A stretch of 64,000 bases of DNA from Bacilli bacterium. Its GTDB lineage: Bacteria; Bacillota_I; Bacilli_A; RFN20; CAG-631. A model generated the notes under the pieces. The model ran no database searches, was not told the DNA's origin, and saw only the letters and a list, made by a program, of their open reading frames with translations. The position numbers and the translations under genes are program-made. This document shows positions 8,561 to 18,522 of this stretch, piece by piece. The DNA lies in assembly GCA_900754115.1 (NCBI GenBank), contig CAAEBM010000023.1, forward strand, positions 1 to 64,000, read 5' to 3'. Positions within the stretch are counted from its first letter, which is position 1; each line of letters opens with the position of its first letter.

Positions 8561-10327
8561 ATGAAAAAAATCCTGTTGATTAGTTTAATGGCAACCTCTT
8601 TGCTCGTTACAGGTTGTACCAAAGATGAAAAAGGAGAATATCAAATGGAAAATTGTACAAATGAAACTGCCTTTTATGCTGGAAATATTGTAGATAATAC
8701 CGATGAAAATAGTGAAAAGATTTACAAATTAAAAGCCATGGTTACAGATCAATACATGAGCAATTGCACAAATGCTACCAACATCACTTTTTATGATAAT
8801 CAAGGGAATGTACTTTTAGATCAATGCAACAATACAACAATTCAATTGCAAAAAGGAAAAACGTATTTTATTAAAATTAAAACAGCCGATGCAAACGAAA
8901 ATTTTTCTTATGAGTTATATCCATTAAATAATAAAGTTGTAACTCCTTATGAAATCAATACAACGACCAATCTAGACAAATTAGATGTGAGTAGTGTATC
9001 AGGAAATGTCATAGAATCCGCGGAAATTGACTACCAACAAAGAAAAGGTGGAACTTATCTTTTTTCTAACGTTCCCGAAAATATGCCAGATGAAGTATTA
9101 AACAGCGTATTAATGAGACATTTAGATTTAACGGGAGAATGTTTTTTAACCTTTGAACATCAAAATAACACTGGAAATAATAACCTTTATATGGGTTATC
9201 GCATTACCAATACAGAAGATCACGATATTTATGTTACTATTACAAATATCGGCTATCAAACGAAAGGTTCTTGGCTTGGTGAAAAATCTTGGATGGATTA
9301 TTATGGAGTTCAATATGAAATGGATACTTCCAATTTCTTAGAAGATCCTTTTGAATATGATGGAAAAACATGGACAGCGATGGAATGGTTTAAAGCTTAT
9401 TTAAACTTTGATACAAACTATACTCCTAATCCTATCAAACCAGTTACTTATAAAATACCTGCTGGAGAACATATGTATGTTTTAGGTGGAACAACTAAAG
9501 ATTCTTATCGTGGCATTAATGTCCATCAAACGGCAAATGTTCCTATTTCTTTAGGAGAATGTATTAATGGAAATGTAAAATTTATCATTACAAATGGAAA
9601 AGCACGAGGAGATTTATGTGTATATACCGATATAAATAAAATTAATGAACCCGATGTAAAAGTTCAATTTTTAAGACCTTATAGCACAGATGAAGTTCTC
9701 GGTGGACGGATTGGCTATAGTCCTATCCATGGCGTCATTGACAATAACCCAATATGGACTTTTAATGATTCCATTCGTGAAGCGACTTTAGGAGTCTATT
9801 ATGAAAATTATTATGCTGATACTTTAAAGGATTCTTATGAACCTTTTGAAAAAGTAGAAAATGTTACGGCACATGAAGTGCGTGGAACCAAATGGTATAC
9901 CCATTTATCTGCTCAACTAAATCATTTACACACAGGAAAAGATATGGTTGATATGATTTCGCAATACAATGGAGAAGAAATTATTTTATCCAATTATATT
10001 GCTAATCCTGCAGGAAATATTTGGGATTACGGAAACTGGATGATTGAATACCATGACAATTGTACGTTTGTCAATCGTGGAGATGTTGATCGTAAAATAA
10101 AATTCTACATGCACAATGGTGGCTCTCTTTTCTATATTGCAAAAGATGAACAAAACAATATTTTAAAAGCAGGAGCAACACTAACAATATGTACTGGTAA
10201 AAACGTTCCAATTTTTGAAGTTGTTGTCCCTGCACACTCTGCTAAAATGATTTCAATGCAATATGTTTTACCGGCCAATACTGTTGGCAGTGTAGAACAT
10301 TATATTGAATTAAGCACAAATAAATAA
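8561..10327 (+). CDS. Putative lipoprotein of unknown function
   Basis: I do not recognise this 588-residue protein. It begins with a lipoprotein signal peptide whose lipobox is LVTGC (cysteine at about 19), so the mature protein should be anchored to the outer face of the membrane. The first 100 residues contain three Cys-Thr-Asn or Cys-Asn-Asn elements in a beta-rich context, and the KGKTYFIKIKTADANENFSYEL stretch resembles bacterial pre-peptidase-type domains, though weakly. The rest is rich in Asn, Tyr and aromatic residues and has no catalytic motif I can name. GGAGG precedes the ATG. It has its own terminator and is not clearly in an operon. Confidence 0.8.
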   Translation: MKKILLISLMATSLLVTGCTKDEKGEYQMENCTNETAFYAGNIVDNTDENSEKIYKLKAMVTDQYMSNCTNATNITFYDNQGNVLLDQCNNTTIQLQKGKTYFIKIKTADANENFSYELYPLNNKVVTPYEINTTTNLDKLDVSSVSGNVIESAEIDYQQRKGGTYLFSNVPENMPDEVLNSVLMRHLDLTGECFLTFEHQNNTGNNNLYMGYRITNTEDHDIYVTITNIGYQTKGSWLGEKSWMDYYGVQYEMDTSNFLEDPFEYDGKTWTAMEWFKAYLNFDTNYTPNPIKPVTYKIPAGEHMYVLGGTTKDSYRGINVHQTANVPISLGECINGNVKFIITNGKARGDLCVYTDINKINEPDVKVQFLRPYSTDEVLGGRIGYSPIHGVIDNNPIWTFNDSIREATLGVYYENYYADTLKDSYEPFEKVENVTAHEVRGTKWYTHLSAQLNHLHTGKDMVDMISQYNGEEIILSNYIANPAGNIWDYGNWMIEYHDNCTFVNRGDVDRKIKFYMHNGGSLFYIAKDEQNNILKAGATLTICTGKNVPIFEVVVPAHSAKMISMQYVLPANTVGSVEHYIELSTNK

Positions 10328-10334
10328 ATCAAAT

Positions 10335-10367
10335 AAACGGCTTAGTTTATCACTAGGCCGTTTTTTT
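10335..10367 (+). terminator. Rho-independent terminator
   Basis: A GC-containing stem (about 10336-10346 with 10352-10362, one G-T pair) is followed by a run of seven T. It lies just downstream of the lipoprotein gene. Confidence 0.9.
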
Positions 10368-10535
10368 ATAAAAAAATTCAAACACAGATAAGTCTCACTA
10401 AATTGGGATATTTTTCCCTTTGCCTTAAATAAAATTTTTTTTGAAAGAATGCTTTTTTTATTTTACCAAAAAAAGTCTTTTTTTTCTTTTTTTGAAATGA
10501 TATAATAAATAATATTATTAAAAAGGAGGAAAAAC

Positions 10536-12191
10536 ATGAAAAAATTGTCTATTTTGTCATTGGGACTTTTGACTCTTTTAACCATTAGTGGATGTAGTGA
10601 AAGCAAAACTTCAAATAGTCAAAGCACTAAACCGAGTGCAGTCTATGATGCTCAAGCTGTTTTAGATCAACTACAAGCACCTTTAGCTTTAGATGGCGAA
10701 TTAATTTTTGCTTCTGCTCAAAACGACAATCCAGCAAATGCAAATACCGTTAAAAGTTCGATTGATACGTATATTTCTGGTGATGAATATTACTTATTTG
10801 AAGTCGATGAAGATGGACAAACTTTGTATAACGACATTCACTATTATGAAAACGATGAAGGTGTTATCACAAAACAATTAATTAATCGACACAACGAAGT
10901 AGAAACGATTGAAATGGTCTATGAAAATAACACTCCCGCTATTTTTGATGATACATTTTTCAATCCTTTCACTTATCTAAGTGATTTAGATTTGCAACAT
11001 GATGGAAATTTAACAGTTACAATCGATACATCATCTGAAATTGAAGAAGGAATCACTTTTGGAGAACTCGTTGCCATTATGCTTGTAGGAGAACAATTTG
11101 AAATTCCTACGATTAATCTTACTTTAAATAGTAATTATTTACCTGTTTCTTTATCTTTTGTAAGTGAAGAAACTCCTGCTCAAAGTTCCAGTGGTCTATT
11201 GTTTACCATTACGTATACTTATGAAGCACAACTTACAGATAAAGCACATTTAAATATTCTAGATTTGACCCCTTATCCTGAATTGCCAGGAATGGAAAAA
11301 ATGCAACAAGCATTGCAAGCAATTCAAAATCAAAATTATACTTTAACTTGCTATAGTAGTGCAGTTTCTGAAACAGAACCCACGTTTACTGCAATTGTTA
11401 CAGAACAAGGATATTTAGTGAGCCAAACAGAAGAAACCTATGGCTTAATTGCTGATCCAAATGGTGGTGTCGCTTCTGTTGTAGTAGATGGAGATCGTCT
11501 AAAAGCAGTTGAAGAAACTTATGAAGGAAAAAAGATTTCTGATTATATTACCCCAGGTGATTATGATCCTCGATTATTTTTGTTAACGGATTATGGATAT
11601 GTTTTAATGGATGCTTATCATGAAATCAACTATTTATTGCCCGATGCAATGTTTAATTTACTTTATTATTATATGAGCACTCCAGTGATTTTTGAAATTG
11701 CAGATGATTTATCAAAAATAACCTATTCTTATTCTTTTTCTTTTATCACTGAAGGAGTGATTACCGTTGAATTAACAAATTTAGGCACAACGGTATTCCC
11801 ATACAACTTAGAAACAGATTATGACCCTTATTTTGTTCCTACTTCTTGGGAAGAAGTAAATGCAACAGCTAAAGCACAAATGGATGAAATTTTAAACAAG
11901 GATTTAAACGAAGTACTTCCTTTCTACTACCCAGAAGAAGGTTATTCTTATTTTGGAACTTGGTCTGGAGCAGTTAATTTAGAAATTTCTGTGGCTGATG
12001 AAACACGCGGTCAAGAAATTTTAGAAGAATTCACTAACTTGCTTTTAGAAAATGGATATACCTATCAAGAATCAAATGAAACAGATGAAGAAACTTATAT
12101 CAATGCTGAAGGTTATAAAGTCGGCATCAATTTCATCAGTTTCTTTGGTTTAAATACGATTCAAATTTATATTTATCCACCAGCAGCTTAA
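10536..12191 (+). CDS. Putative lipoprotein of unknown function
   Basis: I do not recognise this 551-residue protein. A lipoprotein signal peptide ends at the lipobox LTISGC (cysteine at about 20), followed by a Ser/Thr/Asn-rich linker. The mature part is acidic, with repeated stretches that look like beta strands and no evident enzyme motif. Lipoproteins of this design in Bacillota are often substrate-binding or sensor partners of transporters. The next gene, 166 bp downstream, is a MacB-like ABC exporter, but a terminator separates them, so any link is conjecture. AAAGGAGG precedes the ATG, and a TATAAT box lies upstream. Confidence 0.8.
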   Translation: MKKLSILSLGLLTLLTISGCSESKTSNSQSTKPSAVYDAQAVLDQLQAPLALDGELIFASAQNDNPANANTVKSSIDTYISGDEYYLFEVDEDGQTLYNDIHYYENDEGVITKQLINRHNEVETIEMVYENNTPAIFDDTFFNPFTYLSDLDLQHDGNLTVTIDTSSEIEEGITFGELVAIMLVGEQFEIPTINLTLNSNYLPVSLSFVSEETPAQSSSGLLFTITYTYEAQLTDKAHLNILDLTPYPELPGMEKMQQALQAIQNQNYTLTCYSSAVSETEPTFTAIVTEQGYLVSQTEETYGLIADPNGGVASVVVDGDRLKAVEETYEGKKISDYITPGDYDPRLFLLTDYGYVLMDAYHEINYLLPDAMFNLLYYYMSTPVIFEIADDLSKITYSYSFSFITEGVITVELTNLGTTVFPYNLETDYDPYFVPTSWEEVNATAKAQMDEILNKDLNEVLPFYYPEEGYSYFGTWSGAVNLEISVADETRGQEILEEFTNLLLENGYTYQESNETDEETYINAEGYKVGINFISFFGLNTIQIYIYPPAA

Positions 12192-12218
12192 AAACAGATT
12201 TTCGAATCTGTTTTTTTT
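12192..12218 (+). terminator. Rho-independent terminator
   Basis: A 9-bp perfect stem (12192-12200 with 12205-12213) closes a TTCG loop and is followed by a T run. It starts immediately after the lipoprotein stop codon. Confidence 0.92.
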
Positions 12219-12357
12219 ATCTTCTTTCATTCAAAAAACAACTAAAATAGTTATTAGAAAAGAAAATTAAAATATTTCTAAAGAAATATTTTAAAAAATT
12301 GACTTTCATATTTTTTAAGATTATAATATATTATTACAAAAGGAGGTCTAAACGAAT

Positions 12358-15012
12358 ATGCTTAAACTCGTTTCTATTACAAAAGATTATCAAGTCGCTA
12401 ACCATCAAGTACACGCTCTCAAAGGGATTAGTATTACATTTCGCGACAACGAATTTGTTTCAATTTTGGGACCTTCTGGATGTGGGAAAACGACATTATT
12501 GAATATTATCGGTGGATTAGATCACTATACTTCTGGAGATTTATTCATTGATGCAATTAGTACAAAAGAATTTAATGACCGCGATTGGGATAGTTATCGA
12601 AATCATCGAATCGGTTTTGTTTTTCAAAATTACAATTTAATTCCACATCAAACCGTTTTAGAAAACGTTGAACTCGCTTTAACCATTGCTGGAGTCACCA
12701 AAGAAGAACGAATTCAACGTGCAAAAGATGTTTTAGATAAAGTTGGTTTAAAAGATGAATATCATAAAAAACCAAATCAATTATCTGGGGGGCAATGTCA
12801 AAGAGTGGCAATTGCTCGAGCATTAGTTAACAATCCTGATATTTTATTGGCCGATGAGCCTACAGGTGCTTTGGATTCGACCACTTCTATTCAAATCATG
12901 GAATTAATCAAAGAAATATCTAAAAACCGTTTAGTAATAATGGTGACACATAACCCTAGTTTGGCTAAACAATATTCTTCTCGAATTGTACAATTATTAG
13001 ATGGGAAAATTATTGATGATTCTAATCCTGTAATTGAAGAAATTATTCCTTCAAAATCAAATAAAATAATAGAAAAGAAATCGAAACTTTCTTTTTGGAC
13101 AGCATTTAAATTATCTGCTAGAAATTTACGTTCAAAATTTAAAAGAACTCTTTTGACTTGTATTGCTGGTTCTATTGGTATTATTGGCGTAGCAACTGTT
13201 TTATCTGTTTCTACAGGAGTTCGCAGCTATATCGATAATATGCAAGAAGATATGCTCTCTGGAAATCCAATTACAATCAGTGAAACAGGTATGAATTTTG
13301 AATCTTTACTTTCAGTAACTAATTCTTCTACACAAAAAGATGCAATTAAAAATTCAATTGAAGATGGGTATATCAATGTTGATTACTTTATTGAATATTT
13401 AGTTTCACAGACCGATAATTTAGATTCTTTTCGCATTAAAAACGATTTAACAGAAGAATACTTGGAATTTTTAGCACAAATGCCCACTGAATATTATTCT
13501 GCCATTGCTACGTATTATGGCTTAGATGTGAAAAATAATATTTATACCAATATTCAATTAGAAAATCGTGAAGAAATGAATATGTCTTTAAGTTCTATTT
13601 TAACAACTTATACTGCAATGTTAAACAAAACTGATTTAGAAGAATATTCAAGTCTTGTCAGTATGGTTTCAAATTCTATTAATCAAGCCGTAAATAATAA
13701 CGATTTCATTGCTTCACAATATGATATCATCTCCGATTCAGAAACTAGCAAATTAGCTGAACAAGCCAATGAAATCATGATTGTCGTCAATGATGACCAA
13801 GAATTAACTGATTTATTATTAGCACAATTAGGATATTATACACAAGAAGAGTTTTTAAATATCATTTACAAAGCCATTGATAGCCCTCGTTATGATTCTT
13901 CATTAGATAAACATCAATTTAGTTATGATGAATTATTGAATAAAACTTTCATTTATTATCCTAATGATAGTATTTATATAAAAAATGATACTTCTTCTCC
14001 TTTATATGCTTTAAACCCTTTCACTTATCAACCTTATGCAAATAGTGAATGGGAAAATGGAATAGAATTAAAAATTACAGCAATTTTAAAACCAAAAGAA
14101 AATATTTCGTATGGTTGTTTAACTAGTGGCATATATTATACTCCGGCTTTAACACAAAAAATGATAATGGACAATCTGCAATCACAAATTGTAAATTATC
14201 TAAATGAAAATGAAAAAGATTCCTTTACAAGCATGAATTATAATGGAAATAATATTGGTATTACTTATACGTATACTTATTATTTTGAAGAACAAGAATA
14301 TACAGAAGTAGGTTTTGTTGGAAATACCTCTCAATTGAGTAGCCTTATGGGTTCAATTACTGGAGATGACAATCCAATGTATACGCTAACTTTAAGAGAA
14401 TTAGGAGGATGTTCTTTACCCGATAATATCAATATTTATCCTAAAAATTTTGAATTAAAAGATCAAGTGACCGACTATCTTGACAAATGGAATAGCAACC
14501 AAGATTTAACAATTGGTGATACTATTTTAAAACCAGAAGAACGAAATCAAATTACATATACCGATAATTTAGCTTTGATGATTAGTCTTATTGACAATAT
14601 GATTAATATTGTTACCATTGCTTTAATTGCCTTTACTGCCTTATCTTTAATTGTTTCTACTGTGATGATTGCTATCATTACTTATGTTTCAGTCATTGAA
14701 AGAGTGAAAGAAATTGGAGTCATTCGTTCTTTAGGAGGACGAAAGAAAGATGTTTCTCGTTTGTTTAATGCTGAAACCTTCATTATTGGAGGATTTTCTG
14801 GATTAATTGGTATTGGCATTACTTACATTTTATCGGGCATCATTAATTTAGTAGTGCGCTCTTTAGCAAATATTTCTGCAATTGCTATTTTACCTGTTTA
14901 TGTTGCAGTTATCATGATTGCCTTAAGTATTGTATTAACTTTAGTTTCTGGATTAATCCCTGCTTTAATTGCTTCTAAAAAAGATCCTGTAGAAGCATTA
15001 AGAAGCGAATAA
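12358..15012 (+). CDS. ABC transporter, ATPase fused to MacB/FtsX-like permease
   Basis: This 884-residue fusion should use ATP to drive a mechanotransmission-type or peptide-export function at the membrane. The N-terminal ATPase has Walker A GPSGCGKT (38-45), signature LSGGQ (142-146), Walker B ending DEPTGALDS (about 166-174) and the switch histidine (198). A first membrane helix follows (about 264-286). Then comes a large extracytoplasmic region of roughly 400 residues, then three C-terminal helices ending in KKDPVEALRSE, the usual FtsX/MacB tail. The substrate is not evident. AAAGGAGG precedes the ATG. It is a single gene between two terminators. Confidence 0.93.
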   Translation: MLKLVSITKDYQVANHQVHALKGISITFRDNEFVSILGPSGCGKTTLLNIIGGLDHYTSGDLFIDAISTKEFNDRDWDSYRNHRIGFVFQNYNLIPHQTVLENVELALTIAGVTKEERIQRAKDVLDKVGLKDEYHKKPNQLSGGQCQRVAIARALVNNPDILLADEPTGALDSTTSIQIMELIKEISKNRLVIMVTHNPSLAKQYSSRIVQLLDGKIIDDSNPVIEEIIPSKSNKIIEKKSKLSFWTAFKLSARNLRSKFKRTLLTCIAGSIGIIGVATVLSVSTGVRSYIDNMQEDMLSGNPITISETGMNFESLLSVTNSSTQKDAIKNSIEDGYINVDYFIEYLVSQTDNLDSFRIKNDLTEEYLEFLAQMPTEYYSAIATYYGLDVKNNIYTNIQLENREEMNMSLSSILTTYTAMLNKTDLEEYSSLVSMVSNSINQAVNNNDFIASQYDIISDSETSKLAEQANEIMIVVNDDQELTDLLLAQLGYYTQEEFLNIIYKAIDSPRYDSSLDKHQFSYDELLNKTFIYYPNDSIYIKNDTSSPLYALNPFTYQPYANSEWENGIELKITAILKPKENISYGCLTSGIYYTPALTQKMIMDNLQSQIVNYLNENEKDSFTSMNYNGNNIGITYTYTYYFEEQEYTEVGFVGNTSQLSSLMGSITGDDNPMYTLTLRELGGCSLPDNINIYPKNFELKDQVTDYLDKWNSNQDLTIGDTILKPEERNQITYTDNLALMISLIDNMINIVTIALIAFTALSLIVSTVMIAIITYVSVIERVKEIGVIRSLGGRKKDVSRLFNAETFIIGGFSGLIGIGITYILSGIINLVVRSLANISAIAILPVYVAVIMIALSIVLTLVSGLIPALIASKKDPVEALRSE

Positions 15013-15043
15013 AAAAAGAGTCCTTCTCAACGACTCTTTTTTT
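15011..15043. terminator. Bidirectional terminator between convergent genes
   Basis: A 10-bp stem (15013-15022 with 15032-15041) is flanked by an A run on the left and a T run on the right. It can therefore end both the plus-strand ABC gene and the minus-strand gat operon. The last codons of the small minus-strand gene lie inside it. Confidence 0.9.
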
Positions 15044-15212
15044 GTTTTTCTTTTTTCATATATTTTCTATATTGATGAATATTAATTGGAAAATCATGGA
15101 TAATAGGTTCTTCTTGTGGACCAATTTGTATTTCATCATATATAGCATGTTCTTGAGATAATTCATTTAATGCATCTTTACTTTTTTCTAAAAAAGTCTT
15201 TTCTTGTTTCAC
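15027..15212 (-). CDS. Small protein of unknown function at the end of the gat operon
   Basis: This predicted 61-residue soluble protein is rich in Lys and Glu and ends in KKEKQKKSR. I do not recognise it. A GTG at 15221 overlaps the AGAGG ribosome site, so the GTG at 15212, 8 nt downstream of that site, is the likelier start. It follows gatB by 40 bp on the same strand and ends inside the shared terminator, so it is probably co-transcribed with gatCAB. It could still be a chance ORF; conservation in relatives would settle that. Confidence 0.45.
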   Translation of the reverse strand: MKQEKTFLEKSKDALNELSQEHAIYDEIQIGPQEEPIIHDFPINIHQYRKYMKKEKQKKSR

Positions 15213-15252
15213 TGGGAACACCTCTTTATTATTTTGTGTTCCTTTTACTTTT

Positions 15253-16692
15253 TTATTCAGAATCTTTGCCTTTTTGCAACGCTTTTAACAATAATTGGTT
15301 CGTCAATGCTGGATTTGCTTGTCCTTTAGATAATTTCATGATTTGTCCAATCATAAAGCCAAAAGCACGATCTTTTCCAGCATGATAGTCTTCAACAGAA
15401 GAAGGAAACATTTCAAAAACTTGTTGAATCCATTGATGAATGATTTTTGGATCTGTGATTTGCACAATATTCATCTTTTGAACAATTTCTTCAACCGATT
15501 GCCCTTTTGCCATCATTTGTTCAAATACATTTTTTGCCTGTTTTGAAGAAATTTTGCCTTCATCAATAAATCGAACTAATAAAGCTAAATCTTGCGGTTT
15601 CATCAAAATATCCTTAAATAATATTCCTTGTTTGTTAATATACCCTAAAGTTTCCACCATTAACCAATTGGCAATTGATTTATAATTATTATAATAAGAG
15701 ATGACTTTTTCAAAATAGAAAGCCAGTTCTTTATTTGATGTTAAAACTTTGGCATCATAATTAGAAAGACCATATTCTTTTTGGTAGCGAGCCATTTTTT
15801 GATAAGGTAACTCTGGCAAATTTTGAATAATTTGATCTACCCAATCTTTTTTTAATTGAATGGGAAGAATATTATCTTCCGTAAAATATTTATAATCAAC
15901 TGCAGATGTCTTTTTGCGCATTAAAACCGTCGTTTTTGTTTGTTCATCAAATCTTCTCGTTTCCATTTCAACTTGTTGATTTTTTAATATTAAAGACTTT
16001 TGGCGTTTCACTTCATAATCGATTGCTTTTTCAACATTACTAATGGAGTTTAAATTTTTAATTTCTACTTTTGTTCCAAATTCTTTTTGTCCATAGGGTC
16101 TAATAGAAACATTGACATCACATCTCAAGGAGCCATCTTCCATTTTACAATCTGAAACATCTAAATATAATAAAGTATTTTTTAATTGCTCAACATATGC
16201 AGCAGCTTCTTTCCCACTACGAATTGTTGGTTTTGTGACAATTTCAACAAGAGGGACTCCACAACGATTATAATCTAAAAGAGTATAGGTATCAAAATGC
16301 AATTGTTTTGCAGTATCCTCTTCTAAATGGATGCGTTCAATTTCGATTTTCTTTTCTTCTTGATCTACATCGATGAGTATATATCCATTTTTCCCAATAG
16401 GTCGTTTATCTTGTGTGATTTGATACCCTTTTGGTAAATCTGCATAAAAATAATTTTTACGATCAAAGCACAATAATGTGTCGATTTCACAATGCAAAGC
16501 TTGGCAAGCAATTAAAGCGAGTTCTACTGCTTTTTTATTTACTTGAGGCAATACCCCTGGGAATCCCATATCAATGGGATGAACATGGGTGTTCGGGGCA
16601 GCATTGGAAATATTTTGAGCAGGAGAAAACATTTTCGTTTTTGTTTTTAATTGAAGATGAATTTCTATCCCAATTACTGTTTCAAAATTCAT
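15253..16692 (-). CDS. gatB: Aspartyl/glutamyl-tRNA amidotransferase subunit B
   Basis: This 479-residue subunit phosphorylates and transamidates Glu-tRNA(Gln) or Asp-tRNA(Asn) as part of the GatCAB complex, supplying Gln-tRNA or Asn-tRNA when the cognate synthetase is absent. The GatB signature is visible as LPKGYQITQ and the cradle motif as DYNRCGVPLVEIVT. The C-terminal YqeY-like tail (about 330-475) ends in the conserved GQIMKLSKGQANP. It starts at an ATG overlapping the gatA TGA by 4 bp, preceded by GGAGG. Confidence 0.97.
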   Translation of the reverse strand: MNFETVIGIEIHLQLKTKTKMFSPAQNISNAAPNTHVHPIDMGFPGVLPQVNKKAVELALIACQALHCEIDTLLCFDRKNYFYADLPKGYQITQDKRPIGKNGYILIDVDQEEKKIEIERIHLEEDTAKQLHFDTYTLLDYNRCGVPLVEIVTKPTIRSGKEAAAYVEQLKNTLLYLDVSDCKMEDGSLRCDVNVSIRPYGQKEFGTKVEIKNLNSISNVEKAIDYEVKRQKSLILKNQQVEMETRRFDEQTKTTVLMRKKTSAVDYKYFTEDNILPIQLKKDWVDQIIQNLPELPYQKMARYQKEYGLSNYDAKVLTSNKELAFYFEKVISYYNNYKSIANWLMVETLGYINKQGILFKDILMKPQDLALLVRFIDEGKISSKQAKNVFEQMMAKGQSVEEIVQKMNIVQITDPKIIHQWIQQVFEMFPSSVEDYHAGKDRAFGFMIGQIMKLSKGQANPALTNQLLLKALQKGKDSE

Positions 16693-18134
16693 TTGATATT
16701 TCCTCCTAACATTTGTTCTAATGCATAAGCAATATTTAATAATTCTTGATCATGGTAAGCAGCTGCAGTTAAATTAATTCCAATCGGTAATCCTTGATTT
16801 TGAATACATGGAATCGTGATACTTGGAAAACCGCCAAAATTTCCTATAGCCATGTGATTTTCTAATAATAAATATTCATCTGATAGACGGTCAAGATCTT
16901 CTCCTTCAAAAAGTGGTGCAATATCTTTTGAAGCTGGCAACATGACTGCATCATATTCATTAAAAATTCGATTCATATCTTCGACGATAAGGCGTCTCAA
17001 TTTTTTTGCTTTAATAAAAAGTTTTTCTTGATTTTCTTTACTTAAAATATAACTTCCTAAAACAAATCGCCGTTTGATTAATTCACTAAAGCCTTTTGTT
17101 CTTGTATGAATCACTACTTCATCCACACTTTGGCCAGATTGGGTATTCCCAAAATTAATTCCATCTAGATTCGCATTATTAGAAGTCGCTTCCGCACAAG
17201 ATAAAATCATATACGTTGGATAAATCGTGTTATATAATTTTTTATCAATAGAGATAAAATCAACTTGTAAGCCAATAGATAGACATTGTTGAAAAAAGGC
17301 ATCAAACTTTTCTTTAACAATTGGATTGGAAATCGTTTCGTAGATTTCTTTTAAAATAGCAATTTTTTTACCTTTGACATTTCCATCAATTGTTTTATAA
17401 ATTTTTTCTGATTGCCGATTACAAGAAGTAAAATCTTTATTATCATAACCATTTAAAAGATCAAAAGCATAAGCACTATCCTTCACGTTTCTTGTAAAAT
17501 AGGCAACTGTATCTAGAGATGGAGCAAACGAAAATAAGCCATATCGGGATAATTTTCCCCAAGTGGGTTTAAATCCTACTATTCCTCCAAAAGAGGCTGG
17601 TTTTCTTACAGAATCTCCGGTATCACTGCCTAAAGCAAAAGGAACCACATGGGCAGCGACAGCTGCACAACTTCCAGCAGAAGAACCCCCAATCAAACGA
17701 TTAAAATCTAAGGGATTTTTGACAACTCCTGTATTTCCAGTACACCCACTTCCACCCATAGCTAGCTCATCTAAAACTGTTTTTCCAATGTTAATTGTTT
17801 TTGCATCTTTTAATTTTTGGGTAACAGTGGATTCAAAAATTGGAACATAATTGTTTAAAATATTGCTCGATCCTGTGCTTTTAATATTTAGAGTCGAAAA
17901 ATTGTCTTTAATAGCGATGGGAATTCCATAAAACAAATTATCCGCATCTATGGTTTTTTGGTAATTTTGTGCTTGTAACAACGCTTCTTTTTCTAAAATG
18001 GTTACAAAAGCATTTGATTCTTTTTGCAATTTTTTTGCTCTATTTAAAGATTCTTTTACTAATTCTTCAACAGTTACTTGATGATTCATTAACGCTTGAT
18101 GAATTTCTTCTAAACTTAAATCTAAATAATGCAT
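16689..18134 (-). CDS. gatA: Aspartyl/glutamyl-tRNA amidotransferase subunit A
   Basis: This 481-residue amidase releases ammonia from glutamine for the transamidation carried out with GatB. The Ser-cisSer-Lys triad can be placed: Lys in AIKDN, cis-Ser in GGSSAGSCA and nucleophile Ser in GSDTGDSVRKP. The usual Gly before the nucleophile is Asp here, and the common IRQPA is VRKPA, a variation that keeps the catalytic serine. An ATG at 18134 is chosen because AAGGTGG lies 9 nt before it and gatC stops 1 nt earlier; the longer form from 18170 would overlap gatC. Subunit order C-A-B is the common one. Confidence 0.97.
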   Translation of the reverse strand: MHYLDLSLEEIHQALMNHQVTVEELVKESLNRAKKLQKESNAFVTILEKEALLQAQNYQKTIDADNLFYGIPIAIKDNFSTLNIKSTGSSNILNNYVPIFESTVTQKLKDAKTINIGKTVLDELAMGGSGCTGNTGVVKNPLDFNRLIGGSSAGSCAAVAAHVVPFALGSDTGDSVRKPASFGGIVGFKPTWGKLSRYGLFSFAPSLDTVAYFTRNVKDSAYAFDLLNGYDNKDFTSCNRQSEKIYKTIDGNVKGKKIAILKEIYETISNPIVKEKFDAFFQQCLSIGLQVDFISIDKKLYNTIYPTYMILSCAEATSNNANLDGINFGNTQSGQSVDEVVIHTRTKGFSELIKRRFVLGSYILSKENQEKLFIKAKKLRRLIVEDMNRIFNEYDAVMLPASKDIAPLFEGEDLDRLSDEYLLLENHMAIGNFGGFPSITIPCIQNQGLPIGINLTAAAYHDQELLNIAYALEQMLGGNIK

Positions 18135-18135
18135 C

Positions 18136-18429
18136 TTATTCAACCACCTTGTTAATTTTAATTTGTCCATCGGCTACATTTGCCGCATTCTTTAATATTT
18201 CTTCGCGACTACTTTCAATAATGAAGTCATCTTCTCTTAAATATTCATTATAAGTATCAAATGGAAAAGACATGGGATTGACATTTTCTGTGTCTAAATC
18301 AATCATCTCCATTTGTTTTAAAATTATTTCAAATTCATTTTGTAAAGTCTGATACTCTTTTTCTTCCATATCAAACTTTAAATTTAAAGCTAATTTTTTT
18401 AGTTGATCTATACTAATTTTTTTTAGCAT
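18136..18429 (-). CDS. gatC: Aspartyl/glutamyl-tRNA amidotransferase subunit C
   Basis: This 97-residue subunit wraps around the GatA-GatB interface and stabilises the complex. The family pattern is recognisable: an N-terminal helix (DQLKKLALNLKFDMEEKE), a central helix, the ENVNPMSFPF segment, and the LREDDFIIESSREEILKNA region. The ATG at 18429 follows GGAGGG by a good distance; the upstream extension has no ribosome site. It is the first gene of the operon. Confidence 0.93.
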   Translation of the reverse strand: MLKKISIDQLKKLALNLKFDMEEKEYQTLQNEFEIILKQMEMIDLDTENVNPMSFPFDTYNEYLREDDFIIESSREEILKNAANVADGQIKINKVVE

Positions 18430-18522
18430 AAAACATCCCTCCACTGAGTAATATCTTATCATTTTTTAAAGACGAAAAAAAGATTTTTTCATTTTTTTAA
18501 CTATTATAAAATAGGAGGTAAA

